Below, one piece after another: positions 53,935-64,000 of a DNA stretch of 64,000 nt (positions are counted from its first letter, which is position 1; each line of letters begins with the position of its first letter). This DNA is from Pieris napi. Taxonomy: Eukaryota; Arthropoda; Insecta; Lepidoptera; Pieridae. The stretch covers positions 10,323,368-10,387,367 of the forward strand of contig NC_062238.1 of assembly GCF_905475465.1 (NCBI RefSeq). Direction: 5' to 3'. The position numbers and the translations under genes were made by a program. The notes below the pieces were generated by a model. The model did no database searches. It was given only the letters and a program-made list of their open reading frames with translations, and was not told the DNA's origin.

Positions 53935-54774
53935 ACACTGAAAATATTTAGAACTGGCCAGTTAGAAACATTGCTAATGAAAACTTTTTTGAATTTCAAT
54001 TTTAGAACTCTTTGGTAACCTAATGGAGTGTATTGCATTCATTTGTCATTTGTTTTTGTGAATTGGCGGCTAACACGTGACGTTACACGTGAAAACGAAC
54101 CTAACGCGAGAAAATTTTCGGTCAATGATTTATTATGACTTTCGTTGTGGGCTTACTCAACAACAAAGCTATCATAGGCTGCGATTAGCATTTCTTAATG
54201 AAGCCCCATCTCGTGCCACTATTTACAATTGGTTTAACGAGTTTAAGCGTGGATGTAGCAATCTCAATGATGATCCGTGTGAGGGACGTCCTTTAACAGC
54301 GACTACTGAAGATAACATTAGTGCTGTGCGACCCATGATAGGTGATGAAAGCTGGATATATTGCTGCGTACCAAAAGACAATCAGCTCAGTGGGTATTTC
54401 CTTTCGAGGATCGGCCAACTAAGGTAAAGAAAGGAAGAAGTCAAGGAAAAAAGATGATTGCCTCATCCTTTGGTCGTACAGGTCATTTCGCGACAGTTGT
54501 GCTAGAAGATGGAAGGACAATTACTGCAGACTATGTCAATCGCTTTTTGCCTGTTGTTTTGCAAAAAGCGATTGACATACCAGTCTGAAAATGAAGTCGA
54601 CAGCAGCGCCCTCGAAGGAGGATCCTCCTTCACCACTACAATGCTGGACTGCCCACTGCTTTTCTCAGTGGTTTCATCGAATGCGACTATGTGTAGAGAG
54701 TATCGGAGATTACTTCGAAAAACAATAAAAGTATTGGCAACTTTCTACATTAAGCCGTTGTTCATTTTCAGTGT
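53935..54774 (+). mobile_element. Mariner relic, internally deleted
   Basis: The TIRs ACACTGAAAAT (53935) and ATTTTCAGTGT (to 54774) are flanked by TA. The 840-bp length is about two thirds of a full mariner. The transposase is broken: an N-terminal part (LTRENFRSMIYYDFRCGLTQ, APSRATIYNWFNEFKRG helix-turn-helix) jumps to GDESWIY with its first catalytic Asp, then a frame change to KKMIASSFGRTGHFATVVLE and LPVVLQKA. Frames change twice and the central segment is missing, so it is inactive. Confidence 0.88.
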
Positions 54775-55849
54775 TACCTAGGTAAGAACAATTTAACATT
54801 GTCTCATCAGTTTGAGGTTTATATGACAGTCTGGTCTTAGTGAATGTGTATACAGTATTATAATTATCGTTATAAAGTTTAGTTTATATAAATAATTTGT
54901 TTTTTTACAGCTGCCCTCTCAATAGCTTACATATAAGTGGTCTATTCAAACTATTAACATAGGAGGTTATTGATATTTTGGGATTGATCTCACTGTGCGA
55001 ATCTCGAGTATTATCTCGCAGTGTTAGAATGCTCAATTAAAAATACATAATTTTGTTTTTGAATTGAACATTCTAACAAAAATAATTTGCTACATTGCAA
55101 TGACTAGTCACGTATCAACTTCCATAAAAATTTGATTGCCGTAAGTGGATCCCGTCGGATAGATCCTAGGTCAGTTAAATCGTAGCAAATCTAGAAGTAA
55201 GATATTGAGATCGGCCGTGGTAGTGTTACGATAATGTAGAAAATTTATCGTCTTCCATAATGTACGGATTCCGGTATAATTTTCTGTTCGACATGAATGA
55301 AGTTTCAATTTGGAAGTTACAAATCAGGTGTTAGCCTGGAAGACAATAATGAGGTAAGCAGATATAATTTCACATTCACTGGTTATGAAAAGTTATGATG
55401 ATATAAGAAGTTTTCAAATAAAATTATTTATTGCATGAACTGCTTTGTTTGATTTACTAATACTAAGTATGTATTTACGAACTGGTTTTTAACGATAGGA
55501 GTTTTCTTAAGACATGGTAATAAAATAATTCAAACAAATATAAGATTTAAACCTCAGGAAGTGAAAAAAAAGGAAAAAACGTGTGTGTACTTATGTACAT
55601 GCGTTAGAAGTTATACTTTGTCGTAAAAAGATAAAAATCTTTTCAAAAAGCGTTGAACGAAGAAAGCGCGGTTTGGGGTAGCTTATATATAGGTTTGCGT
55701 TGTATGTTGGGGTAGGGTGACCATAACAGACACATCACAAATACAAGATGTAAAATGAATGTAAAAGACAAATACAGGTTATAATTATAGAAGCTTAAAT
55801 TGTTCCACAGGTAAGAGTTTTTTATAAAAGTATGATTAACACAGATTGT
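54775..55849. other. AT-rich intergenic DNA, nothing recognised
   Basis: Between the mariner and a SINE I see no gene, RNA or repeat. The minus-strand ORF 55643-55882 has no recognisable motif. Confidence 0.4.
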
Positions 55850-55936
55850 GAGCAGTGTTGGCCTAGTGGCTTCAGTGTGCAACTCTCATACCTGAGGTCG
55901 TAGGTTCGATCCCCGGCTGTGCACTAATGGGTTTCA
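55850..55936 (+). mobile_element. SINE head fragment
   Basis: GAGCAGTGTTGGCCTAGTGG ... GGTTCGATCCCCGGCTGTGC, only the tRNA-like 5' part, 160 bp downstream of the SDR-B stop. Confidence 0.75.
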
Positions 55937-56075
55937 ATTGACAACGCTGCGCTACCATTGCGGCAGACGTGGTCCTTAATATTCTATATCGTATAATTAT
56001 CGCTATTAAAAGTCTGTCGCATGAGAAAGTCAAATGCGTCATTAAATAAAGAAAGCACAAATAAAAAACGTAATG

Positions 56076-56081
56076 TTTAAT
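56076..56081 (-). promoter_or_regulatory. SDR-B polyadenylation signal
   Basis: ATTAAA on the minus strand, 19 nt past the SDR-B stop codon. Confidence 0.45.
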
Positions 56082-56099
56082 CTTAATAAATATAGTCAA

Positions 56100-56250
56100 C
56101 TAATTCAATATGCTTTTGGATAAATTTGCGTAGCTATCTTTGACTGTCTGCGTGATGTTTTCTGCTGGTTTTCCCGAAGTAATCAGCCAGGTGTCCCCAC
56201 TTTGGCCTTCTTCAATCGCAACAAGCAATCCTTTAACAGCATCATCAACC
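56100..56250 (-). CDS. SDR-B exon 5 (stop)
   Basis: Acceptor CTTATTCCAG. Encodes VDDAVKGLLVAIEEGQSGDT, WLITSGKPAENITQTVKD and ends SKSILN, TAG at 56102-56100. Confidence 0.92.
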
Positions 56251-59200
56251 CTGGAATAAGATTAATGTATTTCTGTAAATAATAAATCTTCCTTTGTACG
56301 AAGGTAACCAAACCAACACGTTGTGTTCAATAACGTTCAACTGTGAAATACTGTTATGTAAACCAAGGTAATTTATTAAAGATACTTGCATTAACAAAAA
56401 AGTAAATAAAACTATTAAATATTATTTTCATAAACTATCAGTATTATTATATAATACACACAAAACGATTTAACATATACATATAATAAAATTTAAAAAT
56501 CTTTGACCCAATTCATGTATCTGTTTCATCATCATTTTTGTGTCTAAAGCAAGCCGGTGTCACGGTGTTTTCCTTAGAAAGAAACAAAATGTCTATTGGC
56601 GTACAGACGGGCTTGAAGCTATGACCTCAGTGATGAGAGTAGCACGCTCAAGCCAACACTCAAACTCAAAACTCAAAAATCTTTATTCAAGTGGGTAACC
56701 AAGTACACTTTTGAATTGTCAAGTTAAATTAATTGTAAATTTACATTTACTACCAGTTCACAAGGCAAGGGCGTAGAGCGGGTAAGAAGAACTGGCAAGA
56801 AACTTTCCGCCACTCTTTTTAATCGCCAAGTATTGTCATACAAATTGTTTGAACTGGAGCAAATCAATCCCAAGGATTAGGATCATTTAGGTTTTCCTCA
56901 AATTTATAAAACGCTTTATTGATTAATTTCCCCTTTTCACTGCTCTATCGCATACAATTGAACTTATAATATGGCATCCATAAAAACTATGTTAGAAGTT
57001 TCTTCACCAATTTTTATATGTGAATCGTACTAAAATCCAAAGGAATGACTCGATTGAACAGTGTAGGTATAAATCAGTAACCTCAAAACGAAAATGATAT
57101 ATCATAACTATATTTTAGTTCATTTCAAAATACTCCTTAACAAAAGGCATTAAGATACAATTCAGAAGATTGGCGAAACAGTGGTCAGGCAAATTATTTG
57201 GTAATTTTATTCTCAGTAAATTGAAAGGATAAAATTTACCATAATCAAAATATAACGTAACACGATGACATGTTCATTTGTGTTTTCCTGCTTGTAACAT
57301 AAAACCTTCATACGGTTAATAATTATAGGTAATGCGTTCATATCTTGTTTTACCAACTTAACGATATACCTACAATGAATATCGCTGTAGATTGATAACA
57401 TTTATTTATTTATTAACATGCAAACAATTATTACTGAATAACAAACATTTGATCTGTGTCTTATATGTGTTGAAGCAATTACAAACTAGTGTATATATCT
57501 TCATTTAATTTAATCTAATTCTAATATATCTTCCATCTAATTGTTACAATATTTAAACATTTTTTTGCAGGTTTTAGTGAAGAGCTTTGTTTTTTTTTTT
57601 CAACATTTGACAGGTACTCAAAAAGCGAGTGACGTCTGTCAACAGTTTTTTTTTTTAATTTGACTAGGTAACGAGGCCTTTAAGCCAAGTCTTCTTTTCG
57701 GTCACTAATTTTCACTTGTTTTTCTACATGTTATTCTAACGTTCCACTTGTTTTCTTTGCCACGGTATATTTAACGTATTTATTTATATAAGTTTAGTTT
57801 TTAAGCAAATCACACAACTGGCGGGAGGAGTCACTAACTTCCATTATTTCACTTGCCAAGTAGTCTATTGAGCATTGTTGGCCTGGTGGCTACAGCGTGC
57901 GACTCTCATCCCTGAGGACATAGGTTCGAACCCCGGCTGTGCACCAATGGACTTTATTTCTATGTGCGCATTTAACATTCGCTCGAACGGTGAAGGAAAA
58001 CTTCGTGAGGAAACCGATATGTCTTAGACTCAAAAAGTCACCTGCTTGCATATTAGATTTGGTGGAATTAGATTGAAAATTTGGTTTTGGCATTTAAAAA
58101 AGATATGATTCATGTCTGCGATCTCGTTATTACAGGAAGAGCAAACATTGTTATCTTTAACTAGCTGCCCCCGCGAACTTCGTTTCTCCTTAATGTGATT
58201 TTACTATATGAACCTCAGAGTTCAAGTTAAATCAAATTTTGGTGTGAACACCCCTTATCACTTAAGGGGTTTAAAAGATAGATAGTAGCCGATTCTCAGA
58301 CATACTGAATATGCATAAAAAAATTCATAACAATTGGTCGAGACGTTTCGGAGGAGTATGGGAACGAACATTGTGTTGACAATACGAGAATTTTATATAT
58401 ATTTTTTTTTATATATGTATATAATAAACAAACGAGCTTGCGGGACGAACAAAAAGGGCTTCGCAGCCCATAGACACCCATTTTTAGTGGGTGCGTTGCC
58501 GGCCTTTGAGGGAGGAGTACACTCGATTTTTCAACAAATATATCATAAACTTACCCTTGTTTAGGCATTCTAGATAGTGCCTGTGGTATTATATTTTCTA
58601 ATACATCATCAATGGCACCAACGTGGCCATTGATTAAGTTTGTGTCTGTGGTTCCGAAGCAAAGCGCGACAACGCGCACTCCTGTTCTACTGTATGTTTG
58701 TTCGGCCTGAAAGAGGGTATAACTAAATCTTAAATTACGTAATAAATGAGAATGTGTAATGTATATGCTCACAAAATCGTGTTTAAGAGTTCATTCACAC
58801 TGTTAATAGAAACTGTAGTGTAATTATTACCGTAGTAATAGTAATAAAATGGTTAATTATACGCGACGAGATTAATTGGTAATTATGCACTTAATAAAAA
58901 AGAATATCTCAATCTAAATGATACAGATGTATCATTTAGATTGAGATATTGGAGTTTGAAGCCAAGATAGTGTGTTGAGCTGTAATTAAACTCGTAGAAA
59001 CAAATACTAATTCTATTTAATTATTAAAAATAAATATTCTTTATTTAAATAACTAATTTAAATATAAAAAATTATTTACAATACTCTTTACCTTAATTAA
59101 TTATAGTAATAATTATAAATGGATAAATGAAAAACTAAAATAAATTTAAAGTTTGGTCCGTGTGTCTGTGTGTATATGTGTGTGTGTGAATGCTGGGAGC

Positions 59201-62200
59201 ATTTCCTCGTTGTATTGCGATACTTATTCGTTGAGCGAGAAAATTACATGCGGTAATATAACTGATGACCACAGAGCTTGTAATAAGATACGTAGTACAT
59301 AGGTACATTAGTACCAGGCACCAATTTATATTTTTAATTAGCGCATGTGCATTTGAAGAGTATCTTCTCCAAAGGGAACAAAGTCAAAGTTGGTGGAATC
59401 ATTTTTATAAAATATCTAATAATTATTATTATTTATTTCCTCAAATGTTTGAAACAAACAGTACGATTACAGTTAAGAAGGTATTGGGAGACATGTTTCC
59501 AAGCTAGGTATGAACCTGTGAAATGGATAACCAGGCTTTGATACCACAGTAAAGTCATAAAAAAGTACAAGTAAAGGCAAACAAAATTTAAAGTTCCTAA
59601 AAAGGAAAAGAAAAGAAATCAAAACAGTCAACTAGATATCTTTTTGTTAATTAATTATGCATCTCTTGTACTTTACCCTCTGTAGGTGTTTATTTTTTTT
59701 CTATTGATCCATTTTAGGGTTGCCTGGAAGAAATCGCTTGTTAGCGATAAGGCCGCCCGTTGCCTAATAACTTATGTAACCTACTCACTTTTTGTTTTTT
59801 TTTTCTATATGTATAATTATGTGTATTATGGCAATGAAGTATAAATAAATAAATAGATCACTACACAAATAAAAATATGTATGCCTTTTATTATTTTTGC
59901 CCTGCATCTACGATTTTTGTTTGTTTCTTATTTATTTGTTGCGGAAGGCTATAGGTTATATGTTATTATGGAATAAATACGTTCAATGTTCATCAACTTA
60001 CGCCCAGACAGTTACTAAATTGTAACACTGCTGATTTTGCTGCACTGTACACCGGAAGCAAAGAAGACTGCATCAGACCAACTATAGATGAGATGTTCAC
60101 TATGGTTCCTCCTTTCCCACCATTGTCCTTGCGCATGAGGTTGTAGGCTTTTAGTGAACTTCTAATTAGTGAAGTCTAAAAATATATTTTTTACTATTAA
60201 TATGTAAGCTGTATTAATATGTTATCAAAAGCGACGCGAAATTAAAAAAAAATCAATACATTTGAAACTGGTGTCTTCTACATGTGACAAAGACTGCTTG
60301 CAATATTGTCTACATATACCCGTGTATATATACAATATTGTAAGTTAAAATATAGATGACTAATAGCTAATAGCATCTAGCTCACTCACTTTACTTTAAA
60401 AAGAAAAGTACTAGCGTTAGATCAATTTTGTCACAACCATATTAAGTTTTTATTTATTATTTTATTTAAACTGACTGAGAAATATATCTAGCCCATTGAA
60501 TTTATACAGATGTGGCCTCATATAGCTGGATTCAAACATATTGTTTGTTTGTCTCTGTTATAAGATTTTATTCACAAAATAGAACGTCCAACATGAAAAT
60601 GTGAGTATTTTATAATAATTGTTATTGCTGGTATAATTACGTATGGTTTGCTTTGGTTTCCGAAATAATAATCACTGTTTCCTGTTGATAGCTATATATA
60701 AAATTAAAAAAGTTATGGTTTTAATGGCTTGCGCACGTATTACGCTAGAAGGACAAAAACAAATGATAATTTTTATAACAAACAATAAAATATTAAGTAA
60801 CAGTGTTTACGCCTTTTCACGAAGAAATTAAATTGCTTGTTTCATTATATATGATACTCTATTTACTGAAATTTTACTAAACAATATTTACCAGATCGTG
60901 TTTATAACAAGAAATATCTAAATTATTTAGGAACAAATCCTAGAGTGATATATGTCGGTAGATCTTTTATACGCTAATAATAACATAAAATGTTTACCAG
61001 ATTTAAGACGCATTTACTTATTACTGTATTTAAAATTTAATATGAATGACAATTGATTTCAACTCAAAATCTCTTAATGCTAAACGTCATAAGAGATATA
61101 ATTATAATTGTGACAATAAAAAAGAAACGTTTGTTTGTAACGTAGTGGTAAGTGTAAGACGTAGGTACCAATAACTCGAAAATACCGTAGATAATAATAA
61201 TCTAATTGTAAAAACAAAAATATTTAACACAAAAAGTATTATTGCAATAACGCGAACAGAATATTTATATATAATTATTAATTTCTAAAAAACACGAGAA
61301 CAAAAGCTTTGAAGCTAGAAACGAATTATATTGGAAAACAAATTGTTTATGCTTATATATTTGTTTTTTTTTTTAACTTTTCCTTAACTTTCACGAATAT
61401 TTCATGAACAAAATTAGCCAAATCGGTCCAGCTATTCTCGAGTGTTAGCGAGACAACAGCAAGTCATTTAAATATAATATATTATAAATAAATACCGCTC
61501 AGTATCACACTGAAGCCGGTAAAAGCTATGAAAATCAGTTACTTACAACATTAACTTCTAATGCTTTCAAGTAGACATCGGGTCCGTCATTCATAATACC
61601 AGCATTGTTGATTACAACGTCAATGTAACCAAATTGTTTAATAGTTGCATCGAATGCAGCATCCAACTCAGCTGTTGTAACATCGCATTTATGAAACTTC
61701 GCTATATCAGATCCATATTTGCGATTTAGTTCCGCTTCTAGTGCAGTTCCATTCTTCACATCAATATCCAAAATTGCAATGTGCTGAAAAAGAGTTCACC
61801 TATAAACTAACGTAAAAATAATGTAGCTAGTGTAGGTAGCTAAACTAAATATTTATTGATTTACACTTCGTTGCATTACAATATAAAAATTTAACATAAT
61901 TAATATAAAAGAGAGCAACTGGCGGCCTTATCGCTTTCGAGCGATCTCTTCCAGGCAACCACTGTGTGAAAAGAAAAAAAAAGTGTTAAATTAGATGGGG
62001 TAGGCAAAAAGTGCAAAAATACATATTACATGTAGTTATTAAGAAATAAACGAAACTAAACAGGATCAAAAAACAAACTTAACTAATAAACTATACATGA
62101 AAAATATAAAGTAAAAAGTGGACATGAATCATGATAATTTAATTTAAGATCAGTCTCACGTCAGTAGTTAGTACGAAAATAAGGGGTACGTCATACGATG

Positions 62201-62829
62201 TGGACAGGTAATGTTTGTACAGAAGAAATTTAAAGGAAGATAGAGATAAATATTGTATACAGGCTTACAGTAATAATGTAATTACGCTTTTACTTGCAGT
62301 GTACGACAAAAATCTAAATAGAACTAATAATTTTGCTTCTAAAAATACAATAGATACACAAACTTCCTTTACAATAGTTATCATCCGACTTATCTATGAA
62401 GAGGGATCATTCATATTTTAATTAACTGCAACTCTTGGGGGCCTCATAGCCTAGCGGTCTTATTAAGTGGCAGCTAGGTGAGGGGTACCGGGTTCGATTC
62501 CCGGTTCGAGGGCATGTTTTAATTTAATTTAAAATTTGTTCTCGGCCTTTGGGAGGGTTGTGCGGTACCGGGCGAGTGCTTAAACCGTACATAGAGGACA
62601 CTGTCGAATTTCTAAAAATCACGAATTATTAAAAAATCCTATACTTGACGCTGGCTAATGCACAAATCGTGCCAGAGCCATAAAAAAAAAAAAAAAAAAA
62701 CTTCAACTCTTCTAAATATTTAAATTCTGGTACCTTTGCCCCTTTCTCTGCTAAGCCACGAGCGACGCCCTCGCCGATTCCCGCCGCCGCGCCAGTTACC
62801 AAAAATATTTTATCTTTCACATCAAACAT
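56100..62829 (-). CDS. SDR-B: NAD-type short-chain dehydrogenase/reductase
   Basis: Five minus-strand exons join in frame: 62829-62734, 61783-61547, 60175-60002, 58706-58555, 56250-56100, giving 269 aa. The Rossmann motif is TGAAAGIG (12-19), Asp38 after HIAIL predicts NAD, NNAG is at 91-94, catalytic Asn110, Ser141 (VNISSIVGL region), Tyr154 and Lys158 (YSAAK). It resembles 15-hydroxyprostaglandin dehydrogenase-like insect SDRs; the substrate is unknown. Intron positions and phases (0, 0, 0, 2) match SDR-A, exon 2 is the same length (237 bp) and exons 1 and 3 differ by one codon each, so the genes arose by duplication. The C-terminal parts differ most, as expected if substrate range differs. 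Confidence 0.93.
56558..56660 (-). mobile_element. tRNA-derived SINE, decayed
   Basis: GTGTTTTCCTTAGAAAGAAA, GATGAGAGTAGCACGCTCAA: a worn partial copy in SDR-B intron 4. Confidence 0.6.
56668..56850 (-). mobile_element. LINE family c tail
   Basis: ATCTTTATTCAAGTGGGTAA ... AGAAGAACTGGCAAGAAACT ... GCCACTCTTTTTAATCGCCA. It abuts the SINE remnant. The following 56851-57868 shows nothing recognised. Confidence 0.65.
57869..58082 (+). mobile_element. tRNA-derived SINE
   Basis: Head GTTGGCCTGGTGGCTACAGC, box B GGTTCGAACCC, body CATTTAACATTCGCTCGAAC. The last part is degraded after TTGCATATTAGATT. Confidence 0.8.
58161..58402 (-). mobile_element. Helitron, divergent subfamily 2 relative
   Basis: The minus strand ends GAAGTTCGCGGGGGCAGCTAG. 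Near its 5' end, TATAAAATTCTCGTATTGTC and ACTCCTCCGAAACG resemble 38229-38534. The exact 5' end is blurred by AT repeats. Confidence 0.65.
58426..58520 (-). mobile_element. LINE tail related to family a
   Basis: The minus strand reads GGCCGGCAACGCACCCACTA, AAAATGGGTGTCTATGGGCT. It ends only about 35 bp before SDR-B exon 4's donor region. Confidence 0.55.
58555..58706 (-). CDS. SDR-B exon 4
   Basis: Acceptor CCTCTTTCAG, donor GTAAGT. Encodes AEQTYSRTGVRVVALCFGTT, DTNLINGHVGAIDDVLENII and PQALSRMPKQ; ends in phase 2, like SDR-A exon 4. Confidence 0.92.
58903..58950. repeat. Perfect 23-bp hairpin, 2-nt loop
   Basis: AATATCTCAATCTAAATGAT and its inverse flank a GA loop (arms 58903-58925 and 58928-58950). 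It lies in SDR-B intron 3, about 200 bp upstream of exon 4 in gene sense. Confidence 0.85.
59713..59854 (+). mobile_element. LINE family b tail
   Basis: TTTTAGGGTTGCCTGGAAGA, ATCGCTTGTTAGCGATAAGG ... GAAGTATAAATAAATAAATA. It lies in SDR-B intron 3 about 150 bp after exon 3. Confidence 0.7.
60002..60175 (-). CDS. SDR-B exon 3 (active site)
   Basis: 58 codons: GGTIVNISSIVGLMQSS and PVYSAAKSAVLQFSNC with catalytic Ser, Tyr and Lys. Acceptor ATATATTTTTAG, donor GTAAGT. Phase 0 both ends. Confidence 0.93.
60176..61546. other. SDR-B intron 2, nothing recognised
   Basis: 1.4 kb of AT-rich DNA. The plus-strand ORF 60643-60831 shows no motif. The short string AAATCGGTCCAGCTATTCTC near 61420 resembles Helitron internal sequence but has no ends. 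Confidence 0.4.
61547..61783 (-). CDS. SDR-B exon 2
   Basis: 79 codons: HIAILDIDVKNGTALEAELN, KFHKCDVTTAEL, YIDVVINNAGIM and ALEVNV with catalytic Asn110. Acceptor CTCTTTTTCAG, donor GTAAGT. Confidence 0.93.
61861..61962 (-). mobile_element. LINE family b tail
   Basis: The minus strand reads GGTTGCCTGGAAGAGATCGC, TCGAAAGCGATAAGGCCGCC. It lies in SDR-B intron 1. Confidence 0.65.
62437..62630 (+). mobile_element. Third tRNA-derived SINE family
   Basis: The head has box A TAGCCTAGCGG and box B GGTTCGATTCC, followed by the body TTCTCGGCCTTTGGGAGGGT, TGTGCGGTACCGGGCGAGTG. It lies in SDR-B intron 1, opposite in sense. A 20-base A run at about 62681-62700 follows, close to exon 1. Confidence 0.75.
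62734..62829 (-). CDS. SDR-B exon 1 (start)
   Basis: 32 codons from ATG 62829: MFDVKDKIFLVTGAAAGIGE, GVARGLAEKGAK. Donor GTACCA (weak but in the same position as SDR-A's), phase 0. Confidence 0.9.
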
Positions 62830-63573
62830 GACTGCTTCGTGCCACTAATACCAAGCGACTGATTCAATGCAGTGTAGTGAATTTATTTAAATTAATTCTC
62901 ATCTACGTCGTTTTTGAACTCCTATTTATCAAATCGGGCAATCCTTTTTGACTTTGCGTTGTGTTTGAATAATTTATATTACCCTTTGTTATACATAAGG
63001 TATGACAAATAGTCTTATCTAGAAACTATAGTGTCGGAGAATTAGCAGCCAGTTCTTTAAGTACTTTGATTTGAGATATATGTTATCTGAGGGAACACTC
63101 TATTGGGAGCCTTATGACACTGTCCAGTTTAGGTTTTATTATATATTGTTGTTAAAAACCTAAATTGTTCAGTATTTCAATAGGGTCATTTCAATTAAGC
63201 TGATGGAAGACCTCCTGTATACTATACATGCAAAATATGAATAATTTGATTTGTCAAAATATGATATTTTGTTAAATAGCTATCTATGGATGTATGGTAG
63301 AAGTCAATCACCTAACGGAGACCCCATTTCATTAAACTCAATTAACTAATTAGGTACATTATTGAATATTAGGTTAATATATTCGTAATGGATTTCGTAA
63401 TCATAAACAATGTGGAATTTAAAAAAAAAGAGTGCACATAAGTACACACATTGTTGTGGAACAACATAGTTGGAATCAACAGAAGCAATAATTAAAAATT
63501 ATACATACCGACAATTAACCTCAAATCTATAAATGCACTCAAAACAGTTTATTCAAATCAGTTTTATCACTAA
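62830..63573. other. SDR-B upstream region
   Basis: This is the 5' flank of SDR-B. It presumably contains its promoter, but no TATA box or initiator can be chosen with confidence. No repeat recognised. Confidence 0.35.
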
Positions 63574-63943
63574 TCTATATATATAAAAATGAAACCCGTT
63601 TTCCGTTGTCACGACATAACATGAAAACGGCTTGACCGATTTGTCTGATTCTTTTTTTATAATATTCCTTGAAGTACGAGGATGGTTCTTACGGAGAAAA
63701 ATTAAAAAAATTGAGTAAAAAGGTTTAAAACAACACTTTTCTATATTCCCATACAAAATATTCGTAATAATACTTAAAAGGCAATTTCAACTTTAATACC
63801 ATATCATAAAGTTCAAGTGTTAGTGGAGGGGTTCCGGGAAGGTAAATTTTTTTTTTTGACATAATGTACGAGTAGCAGAATAAGTATTTAAAAAAAATAA
63901 AGAATCGACTGTTAGGCGGTACGATGTTCGCCAGGCCAGCTAG
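63574..63943 (+). mobile_element. Helitron, subfamily 5 (370 bp)
   Basis: TCTATATATATAAAAATGAA, ACCCGTTTTCCGTTGTCACG ... GATGTTCGCCAGGCCAGCTAG, flanked by A and T. Non-coding. Confidence 0.82.
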
Positions 63944-64000
63944 TATTCAATATATTTAGATATACTAATAAATAATAAATTATTAATAAATACTATCACC

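Noticed and set aside
62437..62515. tRNA-like sequence with box A and box B
   Set aside because: It continues into a SINE body and lacks a well-paired acceptor stem.
1..64000. CRISPR arrays, operons, ribosome-binding sites
   Set aside because: None seen; gene structure and repeats are those of an insect nuclear genome.

Overview
The window looks like nuclear DNA of a moth or butterfly (Lepidoptera). It is AT-rich, genes are split by long introns, and intergenic and intronic DNA is packed with short repeats typical of lepidopteran genomes: tRNA-derived SINEs, 5'-truncated LINE tails, many small TC...CTAG Helitrons, foldback MITEs and a decayed mariner. No prokaryotic signal is present.

Three protein genes can be assembled from splice sites, reading frame and protein motifs. 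(1) A plus-strand gene runs from 9044 to 51277 in twelve recognisable exons. It encodes 986 residues of a type I membrane protein with CUB-type ectodomain repeats, one LDL-receptor class A module, a transmembrane helix and a 32-residue basic cytoplasmic tail. The architecture resembles insect Culd (CUB and LDLa domain protein). The signal-peptide exon(s) were not found. (2) SDR-A (31058 down to 24374, minus strand, five exons, 263 aa) is a classical short-chain dehydrogenase/reductase of the NAD-dependent 15-hydroxyprostaglandin dehydrogenase-like type. It lies wholly inside the 29.4-kb first recognised intron of the CUB gene, on the opposite strand. (3) SDR-B (62829 down to 56100, minus strand, five exons, 269 aa) is its paralogue with corresponding intron positions and phases, just downstream of the CUB gene.

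Layout: 1-3003 is a giant inverted repeat plus two copies of a chimeric retroposon; 3.3-8.9 kb holds a SINE, an orphan Cys-rich exon candidate and a 2.3-kb palindrome carrying mirrored transposon ORF remnants; 9.0-38.6 kb is the long CUB-gene intron with 5S rDNA copies, Helitrons, tandem repeats and SDR-A; 38.6-51.3 kb holds the other eleven CUB-gene exons; 51.3-56.1 kb is intergenic with a mariner relic; 56.1-62.8 kb is SDR-B; the last kilobase holds a complete small Helitron.

Nothing in the sequence shows that the receptor and the dehydrogenases act together. Their interleaving is a positional fact, best explained by a local SDR duplication around or into the receptor gene. All calls come from reading the sequence; no alignment or database search was run.
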